A DNA stretch of 64,000 nucleotides from Heliocybe sulcata (lineage: Eukaryota; Basidiomycota; Agaricomycetes; Gloeophyllales; Gloeophyllaceae), in NCBI GenBank assembly GCA_004369045.1, contig ML213516.1, forward strand, positions 583,640 to 647,639. Direction: 5' to 3'. The notes under the pieces are model-generated. The model searched no databases, was not told where the DNA came from, and was given only the letters and a program-made list of their open reading frames with translations. Positions within the stretch are counted from its first letter, which is position 1; every line of letters starts with the position of its first letter. Shown here piece by piece: positions 22,011 to 34,852 of the stretch. Position numbers and translations under genes: made by a program.

Positions 22011-22256
22011 GGGTCGGTGGTGTCGGGAAAATGATCGGGAGGGCAGAGGATGACGGCTAACAACCGTTTAGTGGACTGTATAGATCATTATGTTCATGTT
22101 AATCTGGAGTAATGTCCCCTCTGGGCTTCTGCGGTACCTTCGGGCTGCTGGACTGTCAAGTTAACATCCTGGTGTTACATATCACTGTGTGCATGTGCCG
22201 GAATGCCGAAAACGCAACGGTTGTGTGAATATTTGGTGTAGATAGTTTTCCTGATT

Positions 22257-22383
22257 AGAGTGTATCTGCAGTGGGAATTCCTACAGGTGGGGCCGCTCAA
22301 TAAGGGAATTTCGAAGGATTTTTGCGACGTGATTGGCTGGGAGCTGCTCCACACTGTAGGAATTACCACTGCAGATACACTCT
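22257..22383. mobile_element. Short MITE-like inverted-repeat element, 127 bp
   Basis: Near-perfect 30-base inverted repeats: the left begins AGAGTGTATCTGCAGTGGGA at 22257 and the right ends with its complement ATACACTCT at 22383, with one mismatch seen. It is flanked by ATT on both sides (22254-22256 and 22384-22386). Alternatively TA can be read as the duplication. It carries no coding sequence and lies 40 bases from the tRNA gene. Confidence 0.72.
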
Positions 22384-22423
22384 ATTGCCACCGATAACAG
22401 AAAAAGAATGGAATGAGCCATAA

Positions 22424-22495
22424 CTCTCTGGCGGGGAGTCGAACCCCGCTCTCCCGCGTGACAGGCGGGTGTACTATCCGATATACTACCAGAGA
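22424..22495 (-). tRNA. tRNA-Asp (anticodon GTC)
   Basis: Seventy-two bases that fold fully. The acceptor stem is TCTCTGG with CCAGAGA and discriminator G. The D arm is GTAT...GTAC, the anticodon stem is CCCGC/GCGGG around loop CTGTCAC (anticodon GTC), and the T arm is CGGGG TTCGACT CCCCG. There is no intron. A/B box-like sequences are internal, as usual for RNA polymerase III genes. Confidence 0.93.
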
Positions 22496-22620
22496 TGCAT
22501 AAAAATATTCAGCTGTTATTTATATATTCTCTCTTGTATGACAGCCCTGTAGGATCACTTCCTTCTCATTGACGATTGTGTTTAAACATGGATGCGGAGT
22601 ACTAAAAGATTTTGCAAAAG

Positions 22621-23591
22621 TTACCAAGGTGTACTAGACGGGAAAACCATCGGGCCTCTGACTTCCTCTCTCTTGTCTTTCCCACAAAGCAGCTCCACAA
22701 GGGTTAGTGCGAAGGGGAATGCCGTACCTGCATACAATATCCAGCAGATGCAAATTGAGGAAGATAGCAAGAGACTCACCAGGGCCGCGACTTGCAACCA
22801 TCCCAGTGTGAGTGTCTATTTGATGAGTTGGAGGGTAGGAGGAACGTTACCTGGTTACGAGGTTCTTTGACACGACCACTGGCTCCTCGGAATAGTCAAA
22901 GTCTGGCAGGACTGCATGAAACCGATGGGTACGTAATGCATGAAGTACGGCTTTACCTTTCTCAAGTTCAGTCTTGACACTAGGATGCGATGTTAGAGCT
23001 TGTTTGGGCAGATTAGATGTCTTCGCGGCCAAGCTCCCTGAAGTCACGAGGATGGTCGAGTACCAACAATCTTCAATCGCCTGTACAGTGGATAAACTGA
23101 TAGAGACGTACCCGCGCAAATCATACCAACTACCTTCCCTTTGTTGAAGTACTCCCTCACCAGATGCTGCACCGGCGAGTTCGAAGAGATGGTCTCCGCG
23201 CCCTTAGCTCCTCCAGGTATGACCAAGGCATCGAATTTATCCTGTGAGTGTGATCAACGTCATTTACTAGCATAAGAGTGTCTTGAGGGCAGGATAACTC
23301 ACAGGCCCGAGCTCTAGAGGAGCGAAGTACCTATCAGGCAAGATATTGATTCCCCTTGATCCTGTAGCGAAGGGAGGTGCTGTCTTGTTCCCGATTTCCA
23401 GCCCACCCTTGTCGTCAGCAGGTGCAATGTACGCTGAGGTGCACGAGACTCCAGCGCGGACCAGCGTATCGTACGTTATAGTGCTTCCAATGAGACGCAC
23501 TGTCAGGTCAGGTAGACGGCGCACAAGGAAGGCGAACTGACAACTCCATCTCCTCCGTACCGTCAGCTATAAGTATAAGCGCGGATGGCAT
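22621..23591 (-). CDS. DJ-1/PfpI family protein
   Basis: The start MPSALILIADGTEEME at 23591 is joined over an intron to FTITYDTLVRAGVSCTSAYI. Later exons give VIPGGAKGAETIS, VREYFNKGKVVGMICAG joined to SLAAKTSNLPKQALTSHPSV, and NLVTSRGPG joined to TAFPFALTLVELLCGKDKRE, ending at 22621. The cysteine in MICAGS is the nucleophile-elbow cysteine of the DJ-1 superfamily, and EEME carries the conserved glutamate that contacts it. Eukaryotic members act as redox-responsive chaperones, glyoxalases or deglycases. The eukaryotic DJ-1 signature TSRGPGT supports this subfamily over bacterial PfpI proteases. Five or so short introns. Confidence 0.87.
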
Positions 23592-24200
23592 GCTTGTGTA
23601 TACTTGATGTTATGCTGTGAGATACAGGGAAACGATTGATGCAGTCGGACGCAAGGGTGCATAAGGAACGGACTCGTGAATAGTGACAATCTACATGACG
23701 TCACTGATTAACCCTAACCTTGAGACCAACTGGATACATTCAGGGAGAAAGGAGATCTATACGGAGGATGTCAGAGTATATCACAACCATGACTGGCCAA
23801 CTACTCACCGGGTTCCTTCTAACGAATGGCCTGTTTCGAACCCTGGAGGGGATTTTATAGAAGTGGGAAAACCGGTATTAACGAACGCCGTTGATGACTG
23901 TCTGAAACGCTGCGCAGAGTGCAAAGAATCTACAAGCTTCTGAGTCTTATAATGGGACAAGCGCAGCAACAGAGACATCCGAGTCCTGGAGTAAAGTTGC
24001 TGGGATTTTGACGTCGGTGGTGAAGCTGCGTTCTGTATTCCAGTGGATGATCTCTAGACTTGCATTGGCATCAAATAAATTATGCAGGTAACTGGAGGCT
24101 ACATATGCGGAACGAAATTATATCAAATACAATTGACAAAGCGGTGATTCACGTCACCAGTAAGCCTCCACTCTCCATTAAACCGAACGGAAGCGTCTCC
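23592..24200. other. Intergenic stretch
   Basis: 609 bases between the DJ-1 start and the end of the next minus-strand gene. An 86-codon plus-strand frame at 23683 has no recognisable feature. Nothing else is seen. Confidence 0.45.
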
Positions 24201-26100
24201 TCAGCTCAAATTCTGAGTTCCAGTCGCGGGATCGCCAGCTGTGGCACGAGCAAGATGTGCCATGCGCGGCGTGAACGGTGCACTAGCGGGATTGAGCTCC
24301 GAAGTACTAGTAGACGGCGTCTGAAACTGCGACAACGACTGAGTCTGCCCGTGGCCTTGAGAATTCGAAGCAGATAGTGCTGGGTAAGTTGACGACCGAT
24401 TGGAGTACCGAGCCGACGACGGCTCGAATGGCGGCGCTCGACTTGAGAGTATAGTAATCGGCGTCGTTGCACCCATAGCCGTAGATGCGCCCGAAGAATT
24501 CGCAGTTGCAGCCGATATATGTGGCGACGAACCGGACGAGCCAGACGATGAAGATCCAGCAGTAGTACTCCTTCCCTGGCCCTTCGGCCCATGCGGCGCC
24601 GGATTCCTATTGTGCTGATGTGCGCCAAAGTGATGGTGGTGATTAGGGTAATGATTATGGAAGGGAGAGCCAGGCTGTTGGTGTGGTCGCTGGATAGGCG
24701 CAATGCCCTGGTGCTGGTGTTGGTGTCCACGACCACCGAAGAAATTGCTCCGTGGATGCGGGTAATGTGGGTGCCGCTTCTTCTGCACTTGCATCGACTG
24801 GCCGGGTGCGATGTTGCTCTCGTGCGTATTACCATTTGTTCGCTCGCCGACCGCAGGGTCAAGCTGCTCACCAACATCCTCGTCTAGGGGATACTCTTCG
24901 CTCTCAACCCGCTCCATCTCTCGCCGGACTTCATCTAGTTTCTCCTCCAGCTCTGCCACACCGCCCTCCAATCGTTCCTTCCTGGTGCCGAGCTTCTCCA
25001 ATCGCGCCTCCTCTCGCGCTAGTTCTGCCTTGAGAGCCTCCTCCCTCTTCCGCGCATCGCTTTCCACCTCTTCTCGCCTCGCCTGCACCTTATCTGCCTC
25101 AGCTTTGACTCGCTCAAACTCTTTGTCCTTCCTTTGCCTCTCAAGCTCCAGCTCGGGCACCTCCGCCTGCACCTCCTTGGTTGTCTCGTCAATCTCCTCC
25201 GTGACCGTCCCGGTGCGCTTGACTGTCTCTTGCAATTGCAAGAGCTTCTGTTTAGCGCGTGACTCTTCCTTGCTGAATCGCTCGGAGGATCGTTTCAGGA
25301 TGTCGATCTCGGACCGCAGAGTCGAGTCGGCTTTCTGGCTCTCTTTTCGAGATGTCTTGAGGGTGGCGAGAATCTCATTTCGTTCATTATTCAGAGCTGT
25401 GAGTCGAGCAAGAAGCGTGTTTGTGTACTGCTCTATCGTGATGGTCGGACGAGGTGGTGGCGAGGACAAGCTGTTCAGTGAAGATGAGGGCGAAGGGGGA
25501 TCCGACGGCGAGAACAGGTCGGAGCTTGATTGCGTATCGTCCAATCCCTCTGTATGGATGTCTGCTCTTACATCCTGAGTCTCAGTATCTGCATGTGTCC
25601 ATTCATGGCCGGATCATGTACTTGGAAGAAGACTTACGCTCCACGCCTTCCGTGACAACATCTCTCCGTATGCGCTCCTCCCGCCCAATCGCCTCCTCCG
25701 CAACACCCTCCAGCCCTGCCTCTGGTATGTCGTGTATAACACCCAGCTCGATCTCGTAGCCTCTTCCAGGAAGTAATCCGTACACAATGACGACTGCCTC
25801 GTCCGCGCGCTCATCCACGCGAATGAGCACCCGCTGCCACGGCGCACTATTCACCTTGACGCTTAGACCCTTCGACAGAGTCTCAGCAATTGGTGTCCGG
25901 GCTCCGTCCTCGTCGTCCGATTCTTCATCAGCTACTCGGAACGTTTCGCTGAGCGATTTGATCTGCGAGTTCCAGTCGCATGTCGAGAGCACAAAGGTCG
26001 CCGAGACGGAGGTAATTTCGCGAGTCGTGAGCGTCAGAGACGGGGGTGACCACGGTCGAATCGTATGCCAAGTTGTGGTGCCGCCGTTCTCGACCGTCAT
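24201..26100 (-). CDS. Unnamed 607-aa protein: N-terminal beta-rich segment, long coiled coil, His/Gln- and Ser-rich tail
   Basis: Two exons, complement of 24201-25561 and 25638-26100, join in phase to 607 aa. The start MTVENGGTTTWHTIRPW is chosen because the frame is open and an alternating hydrophobic region follows (LTLTTREITSVSATFVLSTC). Residues about 1-155 look like a small beta-rich domain with an acidic DEESDDEDG insertion. A coiled coil follows, roughly residues 185-375, rich in E, K, R and Q (for example KRSSERFSKEESRAKQKLL). The tail has QHQHQ and HHHH clusters and long Ser-rich runs, hence is likely disordered. The function is not recognised; the layout suggests a scaffold. Confidence 0.75.
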
Positions 26101-27331
26101 ACCTGGATGCCCATAAATCGTAAGGCTGCAAAGAGAGAAACCGAGGAATCGAGATTCTGATTTGGGACACTTTCGGAAGGAGTTCCCACGATTGTGCTGC
26201 AAACGGGCTTGGGCGCTTGCATGCACTTTAGTAGGCATAACCTCTGCCTGAACGTTATTTCCAGTGTCCATGCTGCGATTTGCGCCTCTCACATTGTTTA
26301 TTATGACAGGGATCAAGCGGTACACTTGGGGATCGCTTATGCGATACCCAAAGAGTCCTTGAAACAGCCTTTATCTATCAGGAAAGTCGTCGAATGACTC
26401 CGACGTTCGTCAGTGACCATATTCAAACCGTGAACGTGGGCAGGTAGGCGCTATTAGAATGCAGTATACCGCGTCAAGGGCGAGGGACGTATATGTTTTG
26501 TAAGCACTGACCTCTACTGTATCGGAAGTTGGAACGACTATCAATAGTGATAATTAAGGTTATGGACTCGGACCGGGGCTATAACTGGCTAGACGATTGA
26601 CAGCACATCGTGCCACGCCCTTTGTCTCCAGCGGATAGAACTGATCTTATCGATGACTTTGGACAAGCTGGACAGCATTGACTGCTACCTTGTCTTTTCG
26701 CTGCAGACCAGTCTGGACGATGTAGTAGCACGGTGCAGGGTGGTCCGCTGGGAAGAGCGACAGATGGAGCTCGAGGACTCGAGACGAGCCCTTGGTTGAA
26801 AGGTCTGGAACTGGAACTGAAGTTGTGAATGACTGGACATCCCTCGCATGTGAAGCAGGTTGAACCTGAACCATGGACTATGATGACCCGCTGGACACGC
26901 TGGGGCTCCTGGTTTGTTACCTATGCGGCAGACTGGTCTCTTCGCCACGGCGCTCCATCCGTTCTCCTCTACGTAGGGAGGGTAGAGGACGCCACGTCTA
27001 CTAGCATGGTCAGCCTTCCATCCAGGGTATAGCTGAGCTTTACCCTGAACTGCGTGTGCACCACTGTCTGCTCAAGTGTCGTACCCGGAATACGCCGATC
27101 GAGGACTGCCACTGAGCGCTAAAAAACAGCACGACAATAAGCCGATCATATTTTCATGTAGTGGGTACAGTTACAGATTAATTGAGCGTGGTGCGCTCCT
27201 TTGCTGACGTCGTATTGTAAAAGGTATTCTGCCAAAAGTGCAAAATGTGCTGCGACCCAGGCCGGACTTGAAGCTTGACCACTGCACTGTTTGAATGAAG
27301 ACCAGTGCTTGGGATGCCCGCATCTTGATCT
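26101..27331. other. Intergenic DNA, possible degenerate coding remnants
   Basis: This lies upstream of the coiled-coil gene and downstream of the divergent cyclin. A minus-strand stretch around 27010-27110 reads RIPGTTLEQTVVHTQFRV and another around 26650-26870 has a protein-like frame, but no start, continuous exon chain or family was found. Confidence 0.35.
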
Positions 27332-28428
27332 TCATCCGCGCCTGTGGTCCTCTAGGGACACCTGTGTTCCCTCGGGCCATGCCGCGAGCGCCCAGTTCCG
27401 GACGATGGTACTTGCCTAGACATAGGAAAGTCAGCTCTTCTGGGGCGCACGATCAGCATACCAGTTTACCTTCCGGTACTTCTTGGTGGCATATTTCTCC
27501 CAGATTGCCCCATGCCGTATGGGCCGTCGCACGTAGTCCACCATAATCTCCGCGGTGGCGATCATATGGGCTTTTGTATACCACGAGTATTCGTGGGTCA
27601 GGTCAGGCATCTAGTATGACAAGATCGTCAAGGTCGTGCCGTTGGAGCTATCGTAGCAGGTCGTACTCGTTCTTCTTTTCCAAGAACCACATGCGCTGTC
27701 CATACCGCAGCGGCGGCGACCAAAGACGGAGGAGCTCGCAGCAGTCTATGTTCGACGGTTGATATCACCATCAGGAACTCTCCGACTGCTTTTGCATCTT
27801 CATCTCCTTCGCACATCTGGCGCAGGAGGCGGGTCGGATCCGGATAGCGGATTTCACTGCCCAGAGTCTTTTTAACATATTTTTGATATCGCTCTAAATC
27901 CTCTGGGCAGCAGTCACCCTCGTATTCTGCGAATTTAAAACTGGATGGCTCCATGATTTCCTCGGTTTTAGACGCAAGCGAAAGGCAGGTCACGCCAAGA
28001 TGCCTAAGCTTCCGCCGGCCAACTTGCCGCTGGGAGAGGAAGCGGTCCACCATATTGACAGTGCAGAAGAGGGTTTCTGCGGATAGCTTCATATCTGCGT
28101 GGACCCAGGCAAGCCAGTCCATCAAAGCTCCTCGGTCGGTCCAATTGAGGGCGGGTTGGCTTGCCACGTAATTGGGATGCGGTAAAAAGGCGAGCTGCCG
28201 AGGATCATCTGCTTTGCTGTGAGTGTCAGTAAAGAGACGACGTACCTCGACGTTTCTGAGCATATCGGCAAGCTTGACCCCCAGACCCACAGAGGCGATC
28301 GCCAATTGGTCTGTCAGCGCCCTCATCTCGTCGTCCTCCTTCTCACAATGGATGAGGGCAGTAGGCCACACCGCCTCCACATCCAGGTCCATCGTGTCCG
28401 TCGACCTGTCCTCGCCTGAGGTGCTCAT
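27332..28428 (-). CDS. Divergent B-type cyclin (311 aa), short N-terminus
   Basis: Exons, complement of 27332-27415, 27470-27610, 27667-28194 and 28246-28428, all with GT-AG introns. The first intron is 51 bases and can be read through, so it is easy to miss. The cyclin box reads PNYVASQPALNWTDRGALMD, WLAWVHADMKLSAETLFCTV, NMVDRFLSQ, LGVTCLSLASKTEEIMEP. The C-terminal cyclin fold has HEYSWYTKAHMIATAEIM, RRPIRHGAIWEKYATKKY and ASTIVRNWALAAWPEGTQVS. All three introns after the N-terminus sit where those of the cyclin at 39.2 kb sit, so they are paralogues. The N-terminus is only 61 residues, with no RxxL destruction box. The MRAILxDWL signature is altered to DRGALMDWL. Confidence 0.83.
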
Positions 28429-30121
28429 ATGGGTAAATTGCGGTTGAACTTCCAGGTCAGTAGGTTGCTGATGGATAGTCTCGCTACTGTCTGCGTTGGA
28501 ACTCCGCGAGCTTCTTCAATTGATGTGGTGTGCAATACTGCCGAGCTGCAACTACTCGTAGATACTCACAACCATTTGGTCCGTGCCCCACGAATACACT
28601 GACTAAATTTTCGTATCGCAATATTGAACTCTTGTCGGATATTGACGGGTAACTTCAGAGCGTTTATGCAGCATTCACAGCAATATTGTCCTGGGATGTT
28701 GGTTTCATCACGTTAAAAATAGGGAAGCTACAGGAATAGACAGTACTGCGTATCCCAGAACGTCCCCCTAACAAGTCGAGCTCCAAATGCTGAACGTAAA
28801 GCGTTTCTTCAGCCATTCAATATCCCTCATAGGTTATCCTGCTCCGCTGCTCTGATACAGCTTATCAGCTAGCTGCCTCCATAATCTGTTGCGAGAAACG
28901 GAGGAGGTCGGCTATTCCCTTGCTTGGAAACCATAATTAGAGTTGATGTGATTTTAAAATCGAGTGTGCGCTACGTTTATCGGAGGATGTGACGGCGCAG
29001 GTACTATGATGATTACCAGTCATCAGGAGGAACCTCCCGCCAGTATTCGGGCTAATATTATCTAATTAGTCCTAAATCTGTCGGATTAGTGCATTAGATC
29101 TATTCCACAAGGTCAGGTAGGTACAGTGGTGGCGACATCATCAGGCGACGGCGTCTCTAAAGGACTATTGCACGCAGATCCAATCAGAATATTGGACTCA
29201 AAGTATAACACAATAGGGTCACGCTGAACGCTTGACTGCCAGCTCAGATCCCTATTAATATTCCTATGGTCGGAGCCGGTGAAGAGATGCCAGAAATCGA
29301 TGCAGATGCTCCGGTTCGACTTAATATGACCTACTCTGCTAAGTAGAGGGATATCATGGACAAATCACTGCTGCTAGGCTATCCATTCCACCACTGCGCG
29401 TAGTAATTACTTGAGATGCAGTGGGAATTCTCGAGATTACAGCCTTCAAGCTTGAACGTCTTCTATTAATTGCTAGCCTAGGCTCGGAGGAATGCGGAAC
29501 CGCGATGAGCACGCCTAGCACAAGATCGGGCAGGTCCGGTGGATGGATCGATGGCGCCCGAGCTGCTTGATCCTGAGTTTTTTGGCCTTCCCACCTCGTC
29601 TCAGAGCCAGGAGGCTGATGTCTTCTCTTTCGCAACGCTGTGCATCGAGGTAAGGACCGTCGTTTGCTTTTTCCGAAGTTATCCAACGCAGGCGGCAGAT
29701 ATATACCCAGCATCCCCCTTTCGCGGACACTCCAAGCGACGGCGCCGTCCTGTTATCTGTAATCAGGAGAAAACGCCCAAGATCACCTACATATCAAGGT
29801 CATAGGGGTGGCGGATAACATATGGACCATGATCAAGGGCTGCTTGCAGCAGCATCCAGGTAGCCGGATGCCTATAGGGCGCATGCACCACGAATTACTG
29901 GGCATCATTCCGTCACATATGCTCGGCTTAGGTGCAGTCATGCATCATGCCCCGTGCCCCCCGAACTTCGTTTATCAGCCTTAAGTATCACACAACTGTA
30001 AATGGCCTCGGGACTTCGACATATGGATAACTGGTGTTACTACTGGAGAACGCATAGCTTGCATACGACATTCCCTCATTAATTATTACGATCTGCTGTG
30101 TGTAACATAACATTGCGCGAC
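28429..30121. other. Long intergenic stretch with a kinase relic
   Basis: About 1.7 kb between the cyclin start and the F-box stop, both on the minus strand. Apart from the kinase fragment near 29.5-29.9 kb, nothing is recognised. Confidence 0.45.
29530..29910 (+). pseudogene. Protein kinase C-lobe relic
   Basis: Plus-strand reading gives MAPELLDPEFFGL and EADVFSFATLCIE (kinase subdomains VIII-IX). After an intron-like GTAAGG...GCAG and a frame change, it gives PFADTPSDGAVLLSVIRRKR, then after another shift GVADNIWTMIKGCLQQHPGS (subdomains X-XI). The N-lobe, P-loop and catalytic loop are absent and the frame shifts at least twice. The DV(Y/F)SFA and PF.DTPS..AVL wording matches the TKL-like kinases that are numerous in Agaricomycetes. 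It is too short and broken to be a gene. Confidence 0.65.
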
Positions 30122-31515
30122 CTAATTCCGTATCTGCAGCTTGACAACCTCTCTCAACTGCTTCAGCACACTCGGGGCCATGCTCCTGTACGCAGGGTGC
30201 GTTACATGGAGCTCCACTAGAGGATGCCCTGCTTTCAGCCTCCTCCTCCGTGCCACGCGCAGCAAGTCTGCGCTGTTGTCAATTGCAGATGCGGAGGTCC
30301 AGATGAGGGTATGAAGGGATGGACAGACTGCGTCAGGAGCGCCCTTATCCCATACGAGCGCTTGCAAGAGAGAGTCGCTGTCGCTTGAGAGGATATTGAT
30401 GGAAGGGAAGCGAGAGAGTATCTTGCGAAAGCCCGGCCGTCTCACGCTCCTAGTGCCATTTTCGTCTACCGCGACATGTAACTTCTCAAGAGATGGGTAC
30501 GGGGAAGTGCTGGAGTGTGGGAGGATGTCCAATGGACAAGCACATAGGTACAGGGTGCGTAAGTTGGGCAACGAGAGGGAATGTAGTATGCCCTGTTTTC
30601 GTCGTGTTATCCAATCATTAAAGAGAGGCACTGCCGTCAAGGAGAGTGTGATTAGACCAGGGAGTTCAAGCACTGGAAGCTCCAAGTATCCGGGAGGGAA
30701 ATGGACACATGCGCCATTCAGAGACAGGTGTCTCAGCGACGGACAAGCGTCCACAATACGGTGAAATTCCCCCAGGGGTATTCTGCCCAGACTATCATGA
30801 AGCGCAAGGGAGTTGACACGGGCAAGGTGACACAATCCGATGTCAATGGATCTGCATAGAGTAAGGCTCGACAGCGAGGGCATCCCACCGTCGAAGATCA
30901 AGACATTGTTTAAATCGCAGACGTATTGTACGCTGAGGCTCTCGAGTTTGGGGGCAGCCGCCTGGCTGAGGGGGCGCAGAATAATATCGTAATAGGCCTG
31001 GTTATGTCCGGAGGGATTGCCGTTCAAGGTCCAGCTATGAATTGTTACATCCAGAGATCGCCATCTGGGCAGCTGCGCTCGCAATAGTGGCATGATTTGA
31101 CGGAGTTCAGAGACGCAGGTGGGCAGGAGATGCGCTCTCTTTGATGGGGGACGCTTGAAGTTCAGGTCCACTGTAATCGATAGAAGCAAATCCTTGGATC
31201 GCTGCAGTTGGGCTTCGACCACTCCCACCTTCCTGTTCCAAAATGAGAGATATATATCCGACCAGAGCTCAGGCGCATTGAGTGCGACGGCGCGCCATCG
31301 TCTTGACACCCAGGACATATCTACAATAAAAGGTACGATTCTCCAAGTGTTACGATGGGAGATGTTGTACGACCAAATTTCCAGGGTGAGCTCATTTGGC
31401 AGCCTGTCGATTGGAGCCTGAACGCGGTCCCTCATATCGGTGTCCTAGACAAGTCAGCAAGCTGCTCAGGATAGTATTTCACAGAACATACCTCAACAGT
31501 CCCAGGACTCTCCAT
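30122..31515 (-). CDS. F-box domain protein with leucine-rich C-terminal region (448 aa)
   Basis: Two exons, complement of 30122-31444 and 31492-31515; the first encodes only MESPGTVE. The F-box is at about residues 18-60: IDRLPNELTLEIWSYN, then MSWVSRRWRAVALNAPELWS, the usual Agaricomycete F-box form. The rest holds irregular leucine-rich repeats such as PSLRHLSLNGACV, LPGLITLSLTAVP, SLPNLRTLYLCACPL and SLEKLHVAV. Such proteins are substrate adaptors of SCF ubiquitin ligases and the leucine-rich part selects the target. The family is greatly expanded in Agaricomycetes and individual targets are unknown. The frame is intact. Confidence 0.85.
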
Positions 31516-31893
31516 TTTGGACCCGGTTCAGAGTGATCAGAACCGGAAAAAAGAGATGATACAGGCGGTATACCGTAGCTTCTGCAGGCTGTTACGTTGT
31601 TTCAAGCTCGAAATGGTGGGAGACTCGAGGGGTGTCTAACGCGTCAATAAGCAATGTGAGGGCCAACCAGAACTTTTGAGTATAGTGCACCTTAGCACAA
31701 CGAAGTAGGAGCCCAGTGAACGGGCGCTTGAAGTCGAAGATGGATCTTTGTTTGTTCATGTTGCCGTTGTATTGTGGCATCGGCCGCGCGAACATCAATA
31801 TCAATACCAAGATTTCGAGCACGACTCCGCTTTGAACAAAAGTACATGAATCATTTATCTTCAGACGCGTCATTCGACCCACTCTTTATCTAT
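31516..31893. other. Intergenic stretch
   Basis: 378 bases between the F-box start and the prolyl-tRNA synthetase stop. No gene is seen. Confidence 0.45.
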
Positions 31894-34505
<2,612 letters not shown>

Positions 34506-34852
34506 CAAGCAGATACGAGGGTAGAATTGAAGAGGCGCACGCGTCCTGGTAAAACACGGTTTTAGTTGTGACTCGACGCGTTTGGCCGTTATCAGATGTC
34601 TCCCAGGAGATTGTGCCAGCTGCCGTACTATGAGGGTCCTGCCTAGCATGCGACCCAGGATACACGCAGAACACGACCTGAGTTAGTCACGGCCAGCAGC
34701 AATACGTGACCCTAACTAGTCGCGTTCGTGTTTTACGTCTTGCGTGGCCGGGAGCGCACCGCACATGGAGGGCGTGCGAGGCATGGTGTGTTTCTTCCTT
34801 TCTACTACTCGATACAGTGATATTCTATAATTATAATTGCTGGGACTATTAT
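34506..34852. other. Spacer between the two tRNA synthetase genes
   Basis: It contains the possible upstream start (34649) of prolyl-tRNA synthetase and the 3' flank of the isoleucyl-tRNA synthetase gene. Nothing else is seen. Confidence 0.4.

Noticed and set aside
23683-23943. 86-codon plus-strand frame
   Set aside because: No family features, promoter or conserved context.
24811-25578. 255-codon plus-strand Ser-rich frame
   Set aside because: Mirror of the coiled-coil gene (Glu/Lys-rich codons read as Ser/Phe-rich in antisense).
26647-27110. Protein-like minus-strand segments upstream of the coiled-coil gene
   Set aside because: Could be a degraded gene, but no start codon, splice chain or family match was found, so no gene is called.
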